In this document: piece after piece, positions 26,998-36,821 of the stretch | Layout: the number at the start of each line of letters is the position of its first letter | How positions within the stretch are numbered: position 1 is the first letter of the stretch | Source: Acetobacterium woodii DSM 1030 | GTDB lineage: Bacteria; Bacillota; Clostridia; Eubacteriales; Eubacteriaceae | Direction of reading: 5' to 3' | Assembly: GCF_000247605.1 (NCBI RefSeq) | Contig: NC_016894.1 | Location: forward strand, 1,601,732 to 1,665,731 | Length of the DNA: 64,000 nt | Notes under the pieces: generated by a model | Told to the model about the DNA's origin: nothing | Database searches by the model: none | What the model saw: the letters and a program-made list of their open reading frames with translations, nothing else | Made by a program: the position numbers and the translations under genes

Positions 26998-27942
26998 ATG
27001 ATAAAAACAATATTGGATGAGAAGATTGCAAATAAATATGATTTTGATTTAAATATGCTTAAAATGATTATTGAATCAATACCAGCAAATGTTTTTTTCA
27101 AAGATCCGCAATGCCGATATCAAATGGTTAGTCACTTATGCAGTATGTTATCTTGCGATGAAGAAGGCTGGAGTATTATTGGAAAAACGGATCTTGAAGT
27201 CCAAAAAGACCCGGAATTGGCAAAATTATATTATGAAGATGATCTTCAAATTATAAAAACAAGAAAAGGTGCACATTATTTTAGTGAAATGGTTTTTGGT
27301 AAAGAAAAATATTATTATGAAATAATAAAGGAGCCAATAATTGATGGGGATGGGAATTTACAGGGTATTGTCGGGATTGTAAACGATGTTACCGAACTAA
27401 AAAGGTTAGAAGAAAAAGCTCATCATGTTAGTATTACTGATAAACTGACAGGGGCTTATAATCGTAATTATTATGAGCAAAAAATAATTGAAATTCCGCA
27501 AAAAGACAATTTGATACTTTCGGTTATTATGTGTGATACGAATGGGTTAAAGTTCCTGAATGATAATTTTGGACATCAAACAGGGGATATGTTATTAAAA
27601 ATAACGGTATCGATTATCAAAAATGTGATTGGTGATTCAGGTGAAGTCATGCGAATAGGCGGGGATGAGTTTATGATATTTTGTTATGATTGTCCAGAAG
27701 AGCAGTGTCGAAATTTGATCAAGGACATTAGGGAAAAAGAACAGGACTGGAAATACTTTAATATCCCTATAAGTAATGCCTACGGCTATGCAACGATCAG
27801 AGCAAATAATTGCGATTTAGCGACAGCCGTTAAAGAAGCTGAACAAATGATGTATCAAGACAAAGAAAAGACCAAGGAAAGTTATCTTGAAAATTTAAAA
27901 CGGATGGTGGATCAGAATGCGCAGATGGACAAAAGCGATTGA
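26998..27942 (+). CDS. PAS-GGDEF diguanylate cyclase (paralogue 1)
   Basis: A soluble 314-aa protein predicted to make cyclic di-GMP. An N-terminal PAS domain (about residues 20-130) begins with ESIPANVFFKDPQCRYQMVS and ends in GIVGIVNDVTELK. The GGDEF domain follows from residue 145: DKLTGAYNRNYYE, DTNGLKFLNDNFGH and an intact active-site GGDEF near residue 220. There is no inhibitory RxxD motif directly upstream. It is a close paralogue of the gene at 36822-37739: same length, architecture and the SIPANVFFKD core. The PAS ligand is unknown. The ATG has gaagggcgag upstream. Together with the next gene it opens a cyclic-di-GMP-rich stretch. Confidence 0.92.
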   Translation: MIKTILDEKIANKYDFDLNMLKMIIESIPANVFFKDPQCRYQMVSHLCSMLSCDEEGWSIIGKTDLEVQKDPELAKLYYEDDLQIIKTRKGAHYFSEMVFGKEKYYYEIIKEPIIDGDGNLQGIVGIVNDVTELKRLEEKAHHVSITDKLTGAYNRNYYEQKIIEIPQKDNLILSVIMCDTNGLKFLNDNFGHQTGDMLLKITVSIIKNVIGDSGEVMRIGGDEFMIFCYDCPEEQCRNLIKDIREKEQDWKYFNIPISNAYGYATIRANNCDLATAVKEAEQMMYQDKEKTKESYLENLKRMVDQNAQMDKSD

Positions 27943-27990
27943 GGCGAATTAGCACATAATCATTATTACTGATACCGATCTTATGAACAA

Positions 27991-28161
27991 TAGGTAATTG
28001 CGAAAATGCCGTGAGCTTTGGGCCCAGTTTCGCACAAAACAATTTCTACACGGTACGGCGGACAGTTCGATGAACGGTTCGCCTACACGTTACAAAATTG
28101 TTTGTGGAAACTGCACCCAAAGCAACCGTTGTTCGATGTTTTTTACTTTCGCAATTACCTA
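27991..28161. repeat. 171-bp MITE-like element copy A with 15-bp terminal inverted repeats
   Basis: The ends are perfect inverted repeats (taggtaattgcgaaa ... tttcgcaattaccta). The inside is also complementary (gctttgggcccagtttcgcac pairs with gtggaaactgcacccaaagc), so the whole element folds into one long hairpin. Direct repeats cttatgaacaa (27980-27990 and 28162-28172) abut both ends, as expected for a target-site duplication. No transposase is encoded. It separates a PAS-GGDEF gene from a membrane GGDEF gene. Confidence 0.8.
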
Positions 28162-28188
28162 CTTATGAACAATAGAGAAAGGATTTGC

Positions 28189-29256
28189 ATGGAAGCGAGC
28201 AAATTTAAAACAACGTTGGAAAAGTATTATCTGGAGAAAAAAAATAAACATCAAGATAAAAAAATATATTTAGGGATTAAAATATGTATTTGTTTGTTAT
28301 TATATGCGGTTATCATTGCCGTACAAATGCAGATGGTAAAATCGGCAATAGATTTAGCGGGAATTGTAGCACAAGTACAGGTGATGATTTCCATATATAT
28401 GGTCATTTCGATTAAAAACAAAGGTTACACAATTGCAACAGTAGTCAACTTAATTGATATTATAATAGTTATCGTTGTTTTACTTGAAACTGGAAACACC
28501 AGAGTTATACCTGGTGTAAGTGTTCCAATCGGGACAATTATAACCATTAGTATCATTTGGCTTTATGGAAAAGGCTTAGACTCAAAACTGGCCGAACTTT
28601 CCAGACAAAAAGAAGAAATTAGTTTTCTCTACAAAGAGCTCGCAATTTCAGAAAAGAAAAGAGTAAAACAGAATTTAGAATTGATTGAAGTTAATAATAA
28701 AATGAAAAAAAGAGAAGTGCGACTAAATTATCTCGTATATATTGATGTGTTAACGGAACTGCCTAATCGTAAAATGATGATTAAGAAGATGGAACATTTA
28801 ATTGAAACGTTACGTGATAAAGACGATAGTTTCGCGCTCATTTTAATCGACTTAAATAATTTTAAAAAAATCAATATTTTGAAAGGTTATGATATCGGCG
28901 ATTTATTACTAAAAGAGATTGCGTTTAGAATCAAGGAAAATATTGATAAAGAAGACATGTTAGGTCGTGTTGGTGGTGATGAATTTGTGTTAATTACTCA
29001 GCACAAACTAAATAAAAATAAAATTTATGAATATGTAGATAAAATAAGAATCGTATTATTAAAAGAATTTATGATTGATAAGATGGTTTTAAATATAAGT
29101 GCAAGCTTTGGCATTTCTGTTTTTCCTCAAGATGCAAAAAGTGCAATAGAACTGTTAAATCAGGCAGATGTAGCAATGAACCAATCCAAGGAGTTCGGTA
29201 AAAATGGAATATATTTTTATGATAAGATTTTAAATGCTGTTACCGATGAAAGTTGA
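28189..29256 (+). CDS. Membrane-anchored GGDEF diguanylate cyclase
   Basis: A 355-aa protein with four hydrophobic helices at about residues 20-125, a short coiled linker (RQKEEISFLYKELAISEKK) and a C-terminal GGDEF domain. The active-site GGDEF is intact near residue 262 (GRVGGDEF), and IDVLTELPNRKMM plus ALILIDLNNFKKIN are the usual flanking motifs. The frame can be extended 57 codons upstream, but those codons lie in the palindromic element; the ATG at 28189 with a gagaaagg site is the proper start. The membrane part has no recognised sensory domain. Transcription may come from the preceding PAS-GGDEF gene through the element, or from within it. Confidence 0.88.
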   Translation: MEASKFKTTLEKYYLEKKNKHQDKKIYLGIKICICLLLYAVIIAVQMQMVKSAIDLAGIVAQVQVMISIYMVISIKNKGYTIATVVNLIDIIIVIVVLLETGNTRVIPGVSVPIGTIITISIIWLYGKGLDSKLAELSRQKEEISFLYKELAISEKKRVKQNLELIEVNNKMKKREVRLNYLVYIDVLTELPNRKMMIKKMEHLIETLRDKDDSFALILIDLNNFKKINILKGYDIGDLLLKEIAFRIKENIDKEDMLGRVGGDEFVLITQHKLNKNKIYEYVDKIRIVLLKEFMIDKMVLNISASFGISVFPQDAKSAIELLNQADVAMNQSKEFGKNGIYFYDKILNAVTDES

Positions 29257-29301
29257 GTTAAATCCTAAGGTTTCTTTATGACTATCCTAATTAATAAGTT
29301 C

Positions 29302-29352
29302 AGGTAATTGTGAAACTGTCCTAAGTTTTACGATCAGTTTTGCACGAAACAA
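29302..29352. repeat. Short palindromic element copy D
   Basis: Reads aggtaattgtgaaactg ... cagttttgcacgaaacaa: the family end followed by its inverted core. It lies just before the ribosome site of the ClC gene. Confidence 0.7.
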
Positions 29353-29370
29353 ATGTTAATGGAGGTTTAT

Positions 29371-30603
29371 GTGAAGTTTAAATTAAAAGAAATATTTGTA
29401 ATGACATTATTTGTTGCTTTATTAGGAGGGTTTGTCGGCGGAATTACATGGGGATTATTGTTTATTATGGATGCCGGCATTCATTTTCTTTGGGTTGACG
29501 TAAAGAATGCGATAAGTTTTCCATTTTATTCGATTATCGTTTGTAGTTTCGGGGGATTGCTGATTGGTCTTTGGGAGCAACGGTTTGGACCATATCCTCG
29601 TGAAATGGCTGAAGTTTTGAATAAAGTAAAAAAGGGGGAAAAGATCCCTTACAATAATTTGCATATTATTGCGATTGCCGCCTTGCTGCCACTAATTTTC
29701 GGGGGAAATTTAGGACCCGAAGCGGGCCTGAGCGGAGTAATTGCCGGTTTGTGTTTCTGGTTCTCGGATCGGTTTAAGTTTATTTTTTCGGAAATGGAGG
29801 AGTTGCCTCAAATTGGCGTTGCGGCAACGGTTGGCGTTATTTTTGGTTCGCCACTTTTTGCTTTTGTAAATCAATTTGAAGATGAAAACAAACCCACTGC
29901 GATTCCTAAAAATATAAAAATATTTGTTTATTTTGTGGGGATTTTGAGCGGATATGGGATTTTAACGTTGTTACAAAATTTATTCGGAGGAAAATTAGGA
30001 ATGGGACATTTTCCCGCGATTGAAACAGTATCCGGGGGAGAATGGGCGGCGGCTATTCCATTGGCCTTTGTCGGTGTGATGGCCGGAATGCTTTATTATC
30101 TTTTTAAACGGTTGGTAAAAATTGCGGTCAAGCCCTTACAAAAGAACATTATTTTAAAGGGGATCATTGGCGGGGTCATTCTCGGTGTCGTTGGGATGAT
30201 ACTCCCTTACACAATGTTTTCAGGTGAACGTCAAATGACGGAGGTTATGAATTCGTGGCAAGGGATGGGTTTCGTGGTTTTGTTTATTACTGGTATTGTT
30301 AAATTATTGATGGGGAGTGTTTGTCACCAAATGGGGTGGCGTGGCGGTAAGATTTTCCCGACCATTTTTTCCGGAGTGGCAATCGGTTACGCGTTCGCAC
30401 TGGTTCTCCCGATTGATTCAATATTTTGCGTCGCCATTGTAACCGCGGCACTGACTGCGACGGTGATGCGAAAACCGTTGGCGGTTATCCTGCTGCTGTT
30501 GATTTGTTTTCCAATAAACGGAATTGTTCCAATGACAATTGGAGCTGTAATTGGTGGCGCAATTCCAGTGCCTGAATGGATTGGGAGCACTGAAGAAGAT
30601 TAA
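29371..30603 (+). CDS. ClC-family chloride channel/antiporter
   Basis: A 410-aa integral membrane protein with about ten helices. The ClC selectivity motif GGNLGPEAGLSG is present, with the gating Glu in GPE, and the C-terminal half has the GWRGGKIFPTIF motif corresponding to the second filter region (GGxFxP). The absence of CBS domains is normal for bacterial ClCs. Bacterial ClCs exchange chloride or fluoride for protons, and the ion cannot be assigned here. Start: GTG at 29371 behind a perfect ggagg; the ATG at 29353 lies upstream of that site. A terminator follows, and neighbours are signalling genes with no obvious functional tie. Confidence 0.9.
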   Translation: MKFKLKEIFVMTLFVALLGGFVGGITWGLLFIMDAGIHFLWVDVKNAISFPFYSIIVCSFGGLLIGLWEQRFGPYPREMAEVLNKVKKGEKIPYNNLHIIAIAALLPLIFGGNLGPEAGLSGVIAGLCFWFSDRFKFIFSEMEELPQIGVAATVGVIFGSPLFAFVNQFEDENKPTAIPKNIKIFVYFVGILSGYGILTLLQNLFGGKLGMGHFPAIETVSGGEWAAAIPLAFVGVMAGMLYYLFKRLVKIAVKPLQKNIILKGIIGGVILGVVGMILPYTMFSGERQMTEVMNSWQGMGFVVLFITGIVKLLMGSVCHQMGWRGGKIFPTIFSGVAIGYAFALVLPIDSIFCVAIVTAALTATVMRKPLAVILLLLICFPINGIVPMTIGAVIGGAIPVPEWIGSTEED

Positions 30604-30668
30604 TTAAAATTATGTTTAGATAAGGTCTTTTTTTATAATAGTAATGCTACAACTAAAAAATGGTAAGC

Positions 30669-30726
30669 AAAAAACTTTGCATTCGGAGTCTTTAAGAAGA
30701 CCCGGTTGCAAAGTTTTTATTTTTTG
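30669..30726 (+). terminator. Terminator after ClC gene
   Basis: Two-tier stem: aaaactttgca/tgcaaagtttt outside and cgg-agtctt/gaagac-ccg inside, then a T-rich tail. Confidence 0.8.
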
Positions 30727-31046
30727 AATTTGCCGACGTCTCTTTACTTAAAAGGAAAGCTAATAACTTTTCGGTCTTGCTGTTGATATAAATCGATTGT
30801 CCATAGGTGTGATAAACCTCCATCAGCGATGTTTAGAAATTGTTTAGGAGCATTAATTATAATAAATACGATCTTGTTTTTAGTCGTTTAAAATAAATCA
30901 AAACACATTTATATTAAACGACTAATCCAGGTTTTATAAGTGTTTAAGTGAATTTTATGATGATATTCCAGCCGATAGTTATGGTAAAAAGAACAGGATC
31001 AATGAAATTGAAAAATGCTGAATGAGCAATTTCAGATAAAAAAGGA
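30727..31046. other. Gene-free spacer with an isolated inverted repeat
   Basis: No coding frame is supported. An inverted repeat tagtcgttta / taaacgacta occupies 30881-30890 and 30915-30924 (24-nt loop). Otherwise the spacer is AT-rich and unremarkable. Confidence 0.4.
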
Positions 31047-31093
31047 TCGTGAGAAACTGGGCCTAAAGCTTATGGCATTTTCGATCCGTTAGG
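31047..31093. repeat. Short palindromic element copy H
   Basis: Reads tcgtgagaaactgggcctaaagcttatggcattttcgatcc. This matches the inverted left end of the element at 27991 (gtgcgaaactgggcccaaagctcacggcattttcgcaa) with several substitutions. It lies 18 bp before an HD-GYP gene. Confidence 0.65.
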
Positions 31094-31110
31094 ATAAGGA
31101 GAAAAAATTT

Positions 31111-32298
31111 ATGTTAAAAGAAACTAAACGGGCTTATTTAGTATTTGTCATAATTGTTATGATCATCGGGTTATTAATCTTGGGACTATATGGATACGCA
31201 TTACATCTACGAACAATAAAGTATACCTATAGTGAAGATATCGCTTCGGGTAGTTATAAAAACAATGATTTTTATGTTGAAATCAACACCGGAAAAAATT
31301 GGGAGGATAACATAAAAGGTCATATTGGGGCGCAATATGATGGTGAATTTTATAATAATACCAATATTGATCTCATCAATTGGACGATAGAGTTTGCCGT
31401 CCCGGAAGAATCTGTTATCGATAGTAGCTGGAATGGTGTTTATCAAAAAAAAGGTAATCATATTTTGGTAACGGCGGTTGATTATAATACGATAATAAGC
31501 AAAATAAAGCCCGAAACGTTTGGGCTTGTGATGGTTTCAGATGATCTTTTTTACGTTAATGAAATTACCGTTAGTGGTTATAAGGATTATAAACTTACAG
31601 ATTTCCTGTTTTTTTGGGTGCTGATGATTGTATTTTTGGTGGTCATTATTATTTTTTTAAGCTCTTTAATTTTTGAATTGCAGATGAAAAGAATGTATTT
31701 AAAACAGGAAGAGTACAAAAATATTATCATGCAGTCATTAAGGACATTTGCCAACATTATTGATACGAAGGACTCCTATACCAAAGGGCATTCATATCGG
31801 GTCGCTAAATATGCGCAAGAGATATCGCGCCGGATGGGAAAGTCACAAGAAGAACAAACCCGAATATTTCAAATATCGATGCTCCATGATATTGGAAAAA
31901 TTGCCATTGATAATAGTATTTTAGATAAACCGGGGAAGTTGACGTTGGCTGAGCATTTGGAAATACAAAAGCATACAAGCACGGGCGGAGACATTTTAAA
32001 AGATTTTACAACAATTAAAGGGATTGAAGATGGGGCGCGTTATCATCATGAGGCATTTGATGGGAGTGGCTATCCGACGGGCTTAGTCGGGAAGAGTATT
32101 CCAGAATATGCAAGAATCATTTGTATTGCAGATTCTTTTGATGCGATGAACAGTGACCGCTGTTATCGTAAAAAACTATCGAAAGATGCCATTATTAGGG
32201 AACTTGAGCGATGTGAAGGAACGCAGTTTGACAAAGAAATTCTTCAATATTTATATCAAATGATGGCGGAAGGTTTTGAAGTTGATGAAAGGATGTAA
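31111..32298 (+). CDS. HD-GYP cyclic-di-GMP phosphodiesterase with carbohydrate-binding-like ectodomain
   Basis: A 395-aa membrane protein. One helix at about residues 7-30 and a second at about 166-190 bracket an outside domain of about 130 residues. That domain resembles family 2 carbohydrate-binding modules: GxYxNNTN..LINWTIEFAVPEE, SSWNG, then a late FGL. The cytosolic HD-GYP domain has HSYRVAKYA, the metal-binding HDIGKI (about 259), HHEAFDGSGYPTGL (about 315) and DSFDAMNSDRCYR. It should hydrolyse cyclic di-GMP to pGpG or GMP in response to an external, possibly polysaccharide, signal; the ligand is inference. The ATG has aaggagaaaaaatt, and a short palindromic repeat precedes it. Confidence 0.9.
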   Translation: MLKETKRAYLVFVIIVMIIGLLILGLYGYALHLRTIKYTYSEDIASGSYKNNDFYVEINTGKNWEDNIKGHIGAQYDGEFYNNTNIDLINWTIEFAVPEESVIDSSWNGVYQKKGNHILVTAVDYNTIISKIKPETFGLVMVSDDLFYVNEITVSGYKDYKLTDFLFFWVLMIVFLVVIIIFLSSLIFELQMKRMYLKQEEYKNIIMQSLRTFANIIDTKDSYTKGHSYRVAKYAQEISRRMGKSQEEQTRIFQISMLHDIGKIAIDNSILDKPGKLTLAEHLEIQKHTSTGGDILKDFTTIKGIEDGARYHHEAFDGSGYPTGLVGKSIPEYARIICIADSFDAMNSDRCYRKKLSKDAIIRELERCEGTQFDKEILQYLYQMMAEGFEVDERM

Positions 32299-32523
32299 AG
32301 ATTGATGTAACGGCAGTGTACGAATTATTTGAGATGGTAAATAATTTGAAATTACGGTTCCTAAAATATATGTGCAGTAACAATTGTTCCATTTTATATA
32401 TTGAAAATTGTGCTAATATAGAAGGCGTGTAAATAGTTAAATAAATATTACAAGGAAACTCTTTATTAAAAAATAAATTTGTGGCATTGTTTTATTTAGA
32501 TAAATATTTACGGAAAGAAAAAC

Positions 32524-33456
32524 ATGAATTATATTGGAAATATTATTAAAGAGTATCGTAACCTTATTGGTATGAGCCGTAAGGGATTGGCGAAAAATAT
32601 TTGTTCGGAAAAATATGTATATTTAATCGAAAAAGGAAACCGTACGCCTTCTTCGCTAATATGCAAACAGTTTGGAGATCGAATGGGTGTTGACTTATTT
32701 AAGTATTATGAGTATCTTAGTTGCAAAAATCCAATTGCGGTTGAAGCGACCATAACTTGTTTTAACAAATGTAGAAGAGAAAATGACATGGAGGCATTAA
32801 AAAAAGCGACCGATGATGCATTAACATTGCCAGACTTTCAAAAGATACCATGGGTATATGAAATAGAAAATAATCGTCTGTCCTATATGACTTTTAAGGA
32901 GCAACGATGTCATGAAGTCATAAAAACGATCAAAAACACTTTAAATAATCTTGAAGAAGCGTATAAAGAAGACATTACCACGGCTCGTTTTTATGTAATC
33001 TTGTCGACTTGTTATCAAATGTTAATGGATATCGAACAGGCTAAAAAGGCGGTTAGGTCAGCCGAGGAGATAATTTCTTCAAAACAGAATATCTTAAAGT
33101 ATACATATGCTGTAATTGCGGTAAAAATAAATAAGTTAACGTTACACTATATTTCAGGCGAACTGGATGATGTGATCGATGAAGGCCATAAACTCAATCA
33201 GTATCAAGTTGAGACAAGTTCTTATGAACTTGGACATCACGGCCTTTTTTATTTAGCTTATGCTTATTATCAAAAGGGATTGGAAGATGTCGGAATCATG
33301 TGGTTTCAAAAAGCTCTATATGCTACCCTCATTAGATATAAAGCGACCGATGTTTTTTATTTAGCGGGATATGCGATGTTTAGAGTGTTGATAGATGATG
33401 TTCGTATGCCAAGCGAGTTAGTGAGTCAATTTAAGAAAAAATATAATATAACTTAG
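32524..33456 (+). CDS. XRE-type HTH regulator with TPR-like C-terminal region
   Basis: A 310-aa protein. The N-terminal Cro/CI-type helix-turn-helix (residues 5-60) reads IKEYRNLIGMSRKGLAKNI...YLIEKGNRTPS. The rest is alpha-helical and repetitive, as in the peptide-pheromone regulators of the RRNPP group (Rgg, PlcR, PrgX). No small secreted pheromone gene is evident beside it, so quorum sensing remains a possibility only. Cysteines are spread through the C-terminal part. The ATG has tacggaaag. Flanked by HD-GYP and chemoreceptor genes on the same strand, it might control this signalling cluster. Confidence 0.8.
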   Translation: MNYIGNIIKEYRNLIGMSRKGLAKNICSEKYVYLIEKGNRTPSSLICKQFGDRMGVDLFKYYEYLSCKNPIAVEATITCFNKCRRENDMEALKKATDDALTLPDFQKIPWVYEIENNRLSYMTFKEQRCHEVIKTIKNTLNNLEEAYKEDITTARFYVILSTCYQMLMDIEQAKKAVRSAEEIISSKQNILKYTYAVIAVKINKLTLHYISGELDDVIDEGHKLNQYQVETSSYELGHHGLFYLAYAYYQKGLEDVGIMWFQKALYATLIRYKATDVFYLAGYAMFRVLIDDVRMPSELVSQFKKKYNIT

Positions 33457-33473
33457 GACTGAAAAAAATCAAG

Positions 33474-33509
33474 GAAAAGGCAATCATTTGAATGAGATGT
33501 CTTTTTTTT
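33474..33509 (+). terminator. Terminator after XRE gene
   Basis: Imperfect stem aaaaggcaatcat / atgagatgtctttt with T8. Confidence 0.6.
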
Positions 33510-33661
33510 GCCAAAAAATATTAATTAAATAAGACAGGTTTCGTTTATTGAGGATCATAAAAGTATAATTGAAAAAATATAAATTTTCGCAACGGTGTAA
33601 TATTTATCGAATCATAAATATGTGTTTGTCATTAAGACAGAAAGAAGAAAGAGGTATCTAG

Positions 33662-36600
33662 ATGAAAGATCCGCAAAAAAAAGCAAGTGGGGCGATGGTA
33701 AAAATGAATTTAGGGAGAAAGCTTTTAGCTTTTACAGTTGTGTTATTGGCAATTGCAGTGTTTACTATTGGGGTAATAGCGATAAATTTGGGATCTTTTG
33801 CGTTATCGGAACAATCTGATGCAGACGCGCAGGAGTACGTCAATGAAGCGGCAACACATGTTGGAGACATTTTAACCGCGAATCTGAAAACTTTGAGTGA
33901 ACTTGCGTTATCTGAACAAATATCCAATATGGATTTTAATACCCAGGTCGCCGCGATCACTGGGGTTGTGGATCGCTTGGGATATCAGGATATAGCAGTC
34001 ATGAATCTAAATGGTCAGGCGAGATATATTCTTGGCGGGCAGGAATTAGATGTCGCCGATGAAACCTGGTATCAGGCCGGTTTTAATGGGAGCACAGCTA
34101 TTTCAGATGTGACTATCAGCAAGGTTAACGAAAAACCGGCTGTTTTTGATATAGTCCCGATTAAGAAAAACGACCAGGTAGTTGGCTTACTAGTGGGGCG
34201 GCGAGATCCTACTTTTCTAAAAGAAGTGACCAATACATTAGGAGATGGTACGCACAAATATGGATTTATTCTCAGTGAGGATGGTGGATTTATGTCATAT
34301 CCTGACGATCAAATGATATTAAATCAAACCAATGTTTTTGATGAAATTGAAAAAAATGGGCCGTTAAAAAGTTTTGGTCTGGCAATTAAAGCATTTGGTA
34401 TGGGTCAAACCGGTCAGCTAAAATATAAAGTTGATGATGAAACCAAACTGGCTTACATGGCACCCATACCTGGGACAAACTGGACGTTAGTTGTTACTGA
34501 AATTGAAAGTGACGTTTTAGCGCCCATTACGCATCTGAGAAACATCATTATTATAATTTCATTGGCCATTCTTTTGATCGGTGGCATTTTATCATATTAT
34601 TATGCGCGTAAGATTACAAAACCAATTGTTAATGCCAGTGTCATGCTTAAGGAAATGGGTTTAGGTCATCTTAAAATGCGTCTGGAAGTTAAGTCTCAAG
34701 ATGAAGTCGGTGAATTGACTAAAGCTCTGAATAAGCTGGCAGATGACATACAGTTGGTGAATGTGGGGCTGATGGGAAAAATAGCCAACGGGGATGTGAC
34801 TGCAAATCTTGAACCCCATGATTCGGAGGATGAAATAACACCCGCTTTAATCCTCACCATTGAAACAATCCGAGGATTAATTGCGGAAACAACGATGCTT
34901 TCGCAAGCAGCTGTTGCAGGTAAACTCGAAACACGTGGAAATGCCGCTGCTTTTAACGGAGGATACCGTGAAATTATCAAAGGGATTAATGAAACCCTTG
35001 ATGCTGTGGTTGGACCCTTAAATGTTGCATCGGATTATGTCGAGAAAATTGGCCAGGGACAAATTCCCACTAAAATTACGACAACCTATAATGGTGATTT
35101 CAATATCTTGAAAAACAGCATTAACGCATGCATTGATGGGTTGGGAGCGCTCACTGAAGGTAACCGTATTCTTGGCAAAATGAGTGCAAATGATTACTCA
35201 GAAACAATTGATGCCAGTTATTCCGGAATATATGGCGAAATAGCAGACGCTATTAATGTTGTTCATGAACGTTTGATACGTATTGTTAAAATATCGACCC
35301 ATATTGCGGATGGTGATATGAGTGATCTGGAAACTTTGTTGCAAATCGGAAAGAGAAGTGACAAAGACACCTTAAATCCTAGCCTAATCCGAATGATTGA
35401 AAATATTAATAGTCTGGTTAAAGAAACGGAAGAGATGGCTGATATTGCGGTGGCCGGAAATCTCAGAAACCGTGGGGATGCCGGTAAATTCCGGGGAGAA
35501 TATGCCAAGGTTATTGAAGGCTTTAATTATACATTAGATGCAATTATTCAACCTTTAATAGAAGCGATTAACACGCTGAATGAACTTTCAACCGGAAACC
35601 TCAATACCATAATGATAGGTAACTATCAGGGCGATCATGCGCGGATAAAAGAAGCATTAAATGGGACAATTACATTTCTTAAGCAATATGTAGTTGAAAT
35701 TTCTAAAACATTGGCAGAAATTGGTAAAGGTAATCTCGATCAACAGATCGTAACCGAATATCGGGGAGATTTCCAACCCATAAAAACAGCCCTTAATGAC
35801 ATTACAAGCGCATTAAGCACCATGATGGAGGACATTAATGAAGCAGCGGGACAGGTAGAAGGGGGCACGATACAAATTTCAAATGGTGGACAGGCATTGT
35901 CTCAGGGTACCACGGAACAGGCCAGTGCCATCCAGGAGCTGACCGCCTCAATTGAAGAAGTTGCCGCCGAAACGAAGCAAAATGCCATGCATGCGAACGA
36001 AGTTAATGAATTAGCTATGGATGTCCGCAAAAATGCAGAATTGGGCAATGATCAGATGTCTGGCATGATCACCGCGATGGTTGACATTAATGAATCCTCA
36101 AAGAGTATTTCAAAGATTATTAAAGTCATCGATGACATCGCTTTTCAGACCAATATACTGGCTCTTAATGCCGCTGTTGAAGCGGCGCGAGCAGGTCAAC
36201 ATGGAAAAGGATTTGCTGTAGTTGCTGAAGAAGTCCGAACTCTGGCAGCTCGAAGTGCAGAAGCCGCTAAAGAAACAACAGGTCTCATTGAAAGTTCCAT
36301 TGGAAAAGTTGAAGTGGGTACTAAGATTGCTGATGAAACGGCTGAGAGTTTAAAAGAAATCCTTAGTGAAATTGAAAAGGTAACGGGCTTAGTAAGTGAT
36401 ATTGCTCAGGCATCAAATGATCAGGCGACGGAAATTGCTCAGATCACTCAAGGAATTGAACAGGTATCACAGGTTGTTCAAACGAACTCAGCTACTGCCG
36501 AAGAAAGTGCCGCAGCTAGTGAGGAACTTTCCGGCCAGGCGGAAATGCTAAAAAATATGGTAGGCGCTTTCCGTTTAAAAACAGAAGTCAGTTCGCAAAA

Positions 36601-36697
36601 AAATATGATGAAACCAACGTCTCAAAAACCGGTAAAGCAAAATGACAGGAGTATTACTCAACCCCAAATTGTTTTGGATGACAACGACAAATATTGA
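33662..36697 (+). CDS. Methyl-accepting chemotaxis protein with dCache-type ectodomain and serial HAMP-like modules
   Basis: A 1011-aa transmembrane chemoreceptor. Helix 1 spans about residues 20-42. The ectodomain to about 290 carries a Cache-type fold ([34 protein letters not shown]), and helix 2 lies at about 293-314. A canonical HAMP domain follows ([21 protein letters not shown]). From about residue 370 to 690 there is a chain of further HAMP-like units recognisable by the repeated GIN/GFNxTLDAxxxPL and xxGxFxxLKxxIN-type pieces. The signalling hairpin contains [23 protein letters not shown] and [13 protein letters not shown] near 820-860. No C-terminal CheR pentapeptide tether is present. 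No che or flagellar genes appear in the window. Start with gaaagagg. Confidence 0.95.
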   Translation: MKDPQKKASGAMVKMNLGRKLLAFTVVLLAIAVFTIGVIAINLGSFALSEQSDADAQEYVNEAATHVGDILTANLKTLSELALSEQISNMDFNTQVAAITGVVDRLGYQDIAVMNLNGQARYILGGQELDVADETWYQAGFNGSTAISDVTISKVNEKPAVFDIVPIKKNDQVVGLLVGRRDPTFLKEVTNTLGDGTHKYGFILSEDGGFMSYPDDQMILNQTNVFDEIEKNGPLKSFGLAIKAFGMGQTGQLKYKVDDETKLAYMAPIPGTNWTLVVTEIESDVLAPITHLRNIIIIISLAILLIGGILSYYYARKITKPIVNASVMLKEMGLGHLKMRLEVKSQDEVGELTKALNKLADDIQLVNVGLMGKIANGDVTANLEPHDSEDEITPALILTIETIRGLIAETTMLSQAAVAGKLETRGNAAAFNGGYREIIKGINETLDAVVGPLNVASDYVEKIGQGQIPTKITTTYNGDFNILKNSINACIDGLGALTEGNRILGKMSANDYSETIDASYSGIYGEIADAINVVHERLIRIVKISTHIADGDMSDLETLLQIGKRSDKDTLNPSLIRMIENINSLVKETEEMADIAVAGNLRNRGDAGKFRGEYAKVIEGFNYTLDAIIQPLIEAINTLNELSTGNLNTIMIGNYQGDHARIKEALNGTITFLKQYVVEISKTLAEIGKGNLDQQIVTEYRGDFQPIKTALNDITSALSTMMEDINEAAGQVEGGTIQISNGGQALSQGTTEQASAIQELTASIEEVAAETKQNAMHANEVNELAMDVRKNAELGNDQMSGMITAMVDINESSKSISKIIKVIDDIAFQTNILALNAAVEAARAGQHGKGFAVVAEEVRTLAARSAEAAKETTGLIESSIGKVEVGTKIADETAESLKEILSEIEKVTGLVSDIAQASNDQATEIAQITQGIEQVSQVVQTNSATAEESAAASEELSGQAEMLKNMVGAFRLKTEVSSQKNMMKPTSQKPVKQNDRSITQPQIVLDDNDKY

Positions 36698-36755
36698 AAA
36701 TTATGAAGAAAGTACTGCTGGAAAAGAATCAAAATGATCACCATAGTGTTAGCAT

Positions 36756-36792
36756 GAAAGAAAGTCCTGATTAAAATGATTAGGGCTTTCTT
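36756..36792 (+). terminator. Probable terminator after chemoreceptor gene
   Basis: Arms aagaaagtcctgat / attagggctttctt (two mismatches or wobbles) with a short T stretch. Confidence 0.55.
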
Positions 36793-36821
36793 AAAAATTT
36801 GCCACGAAAGGATATAGTAAG

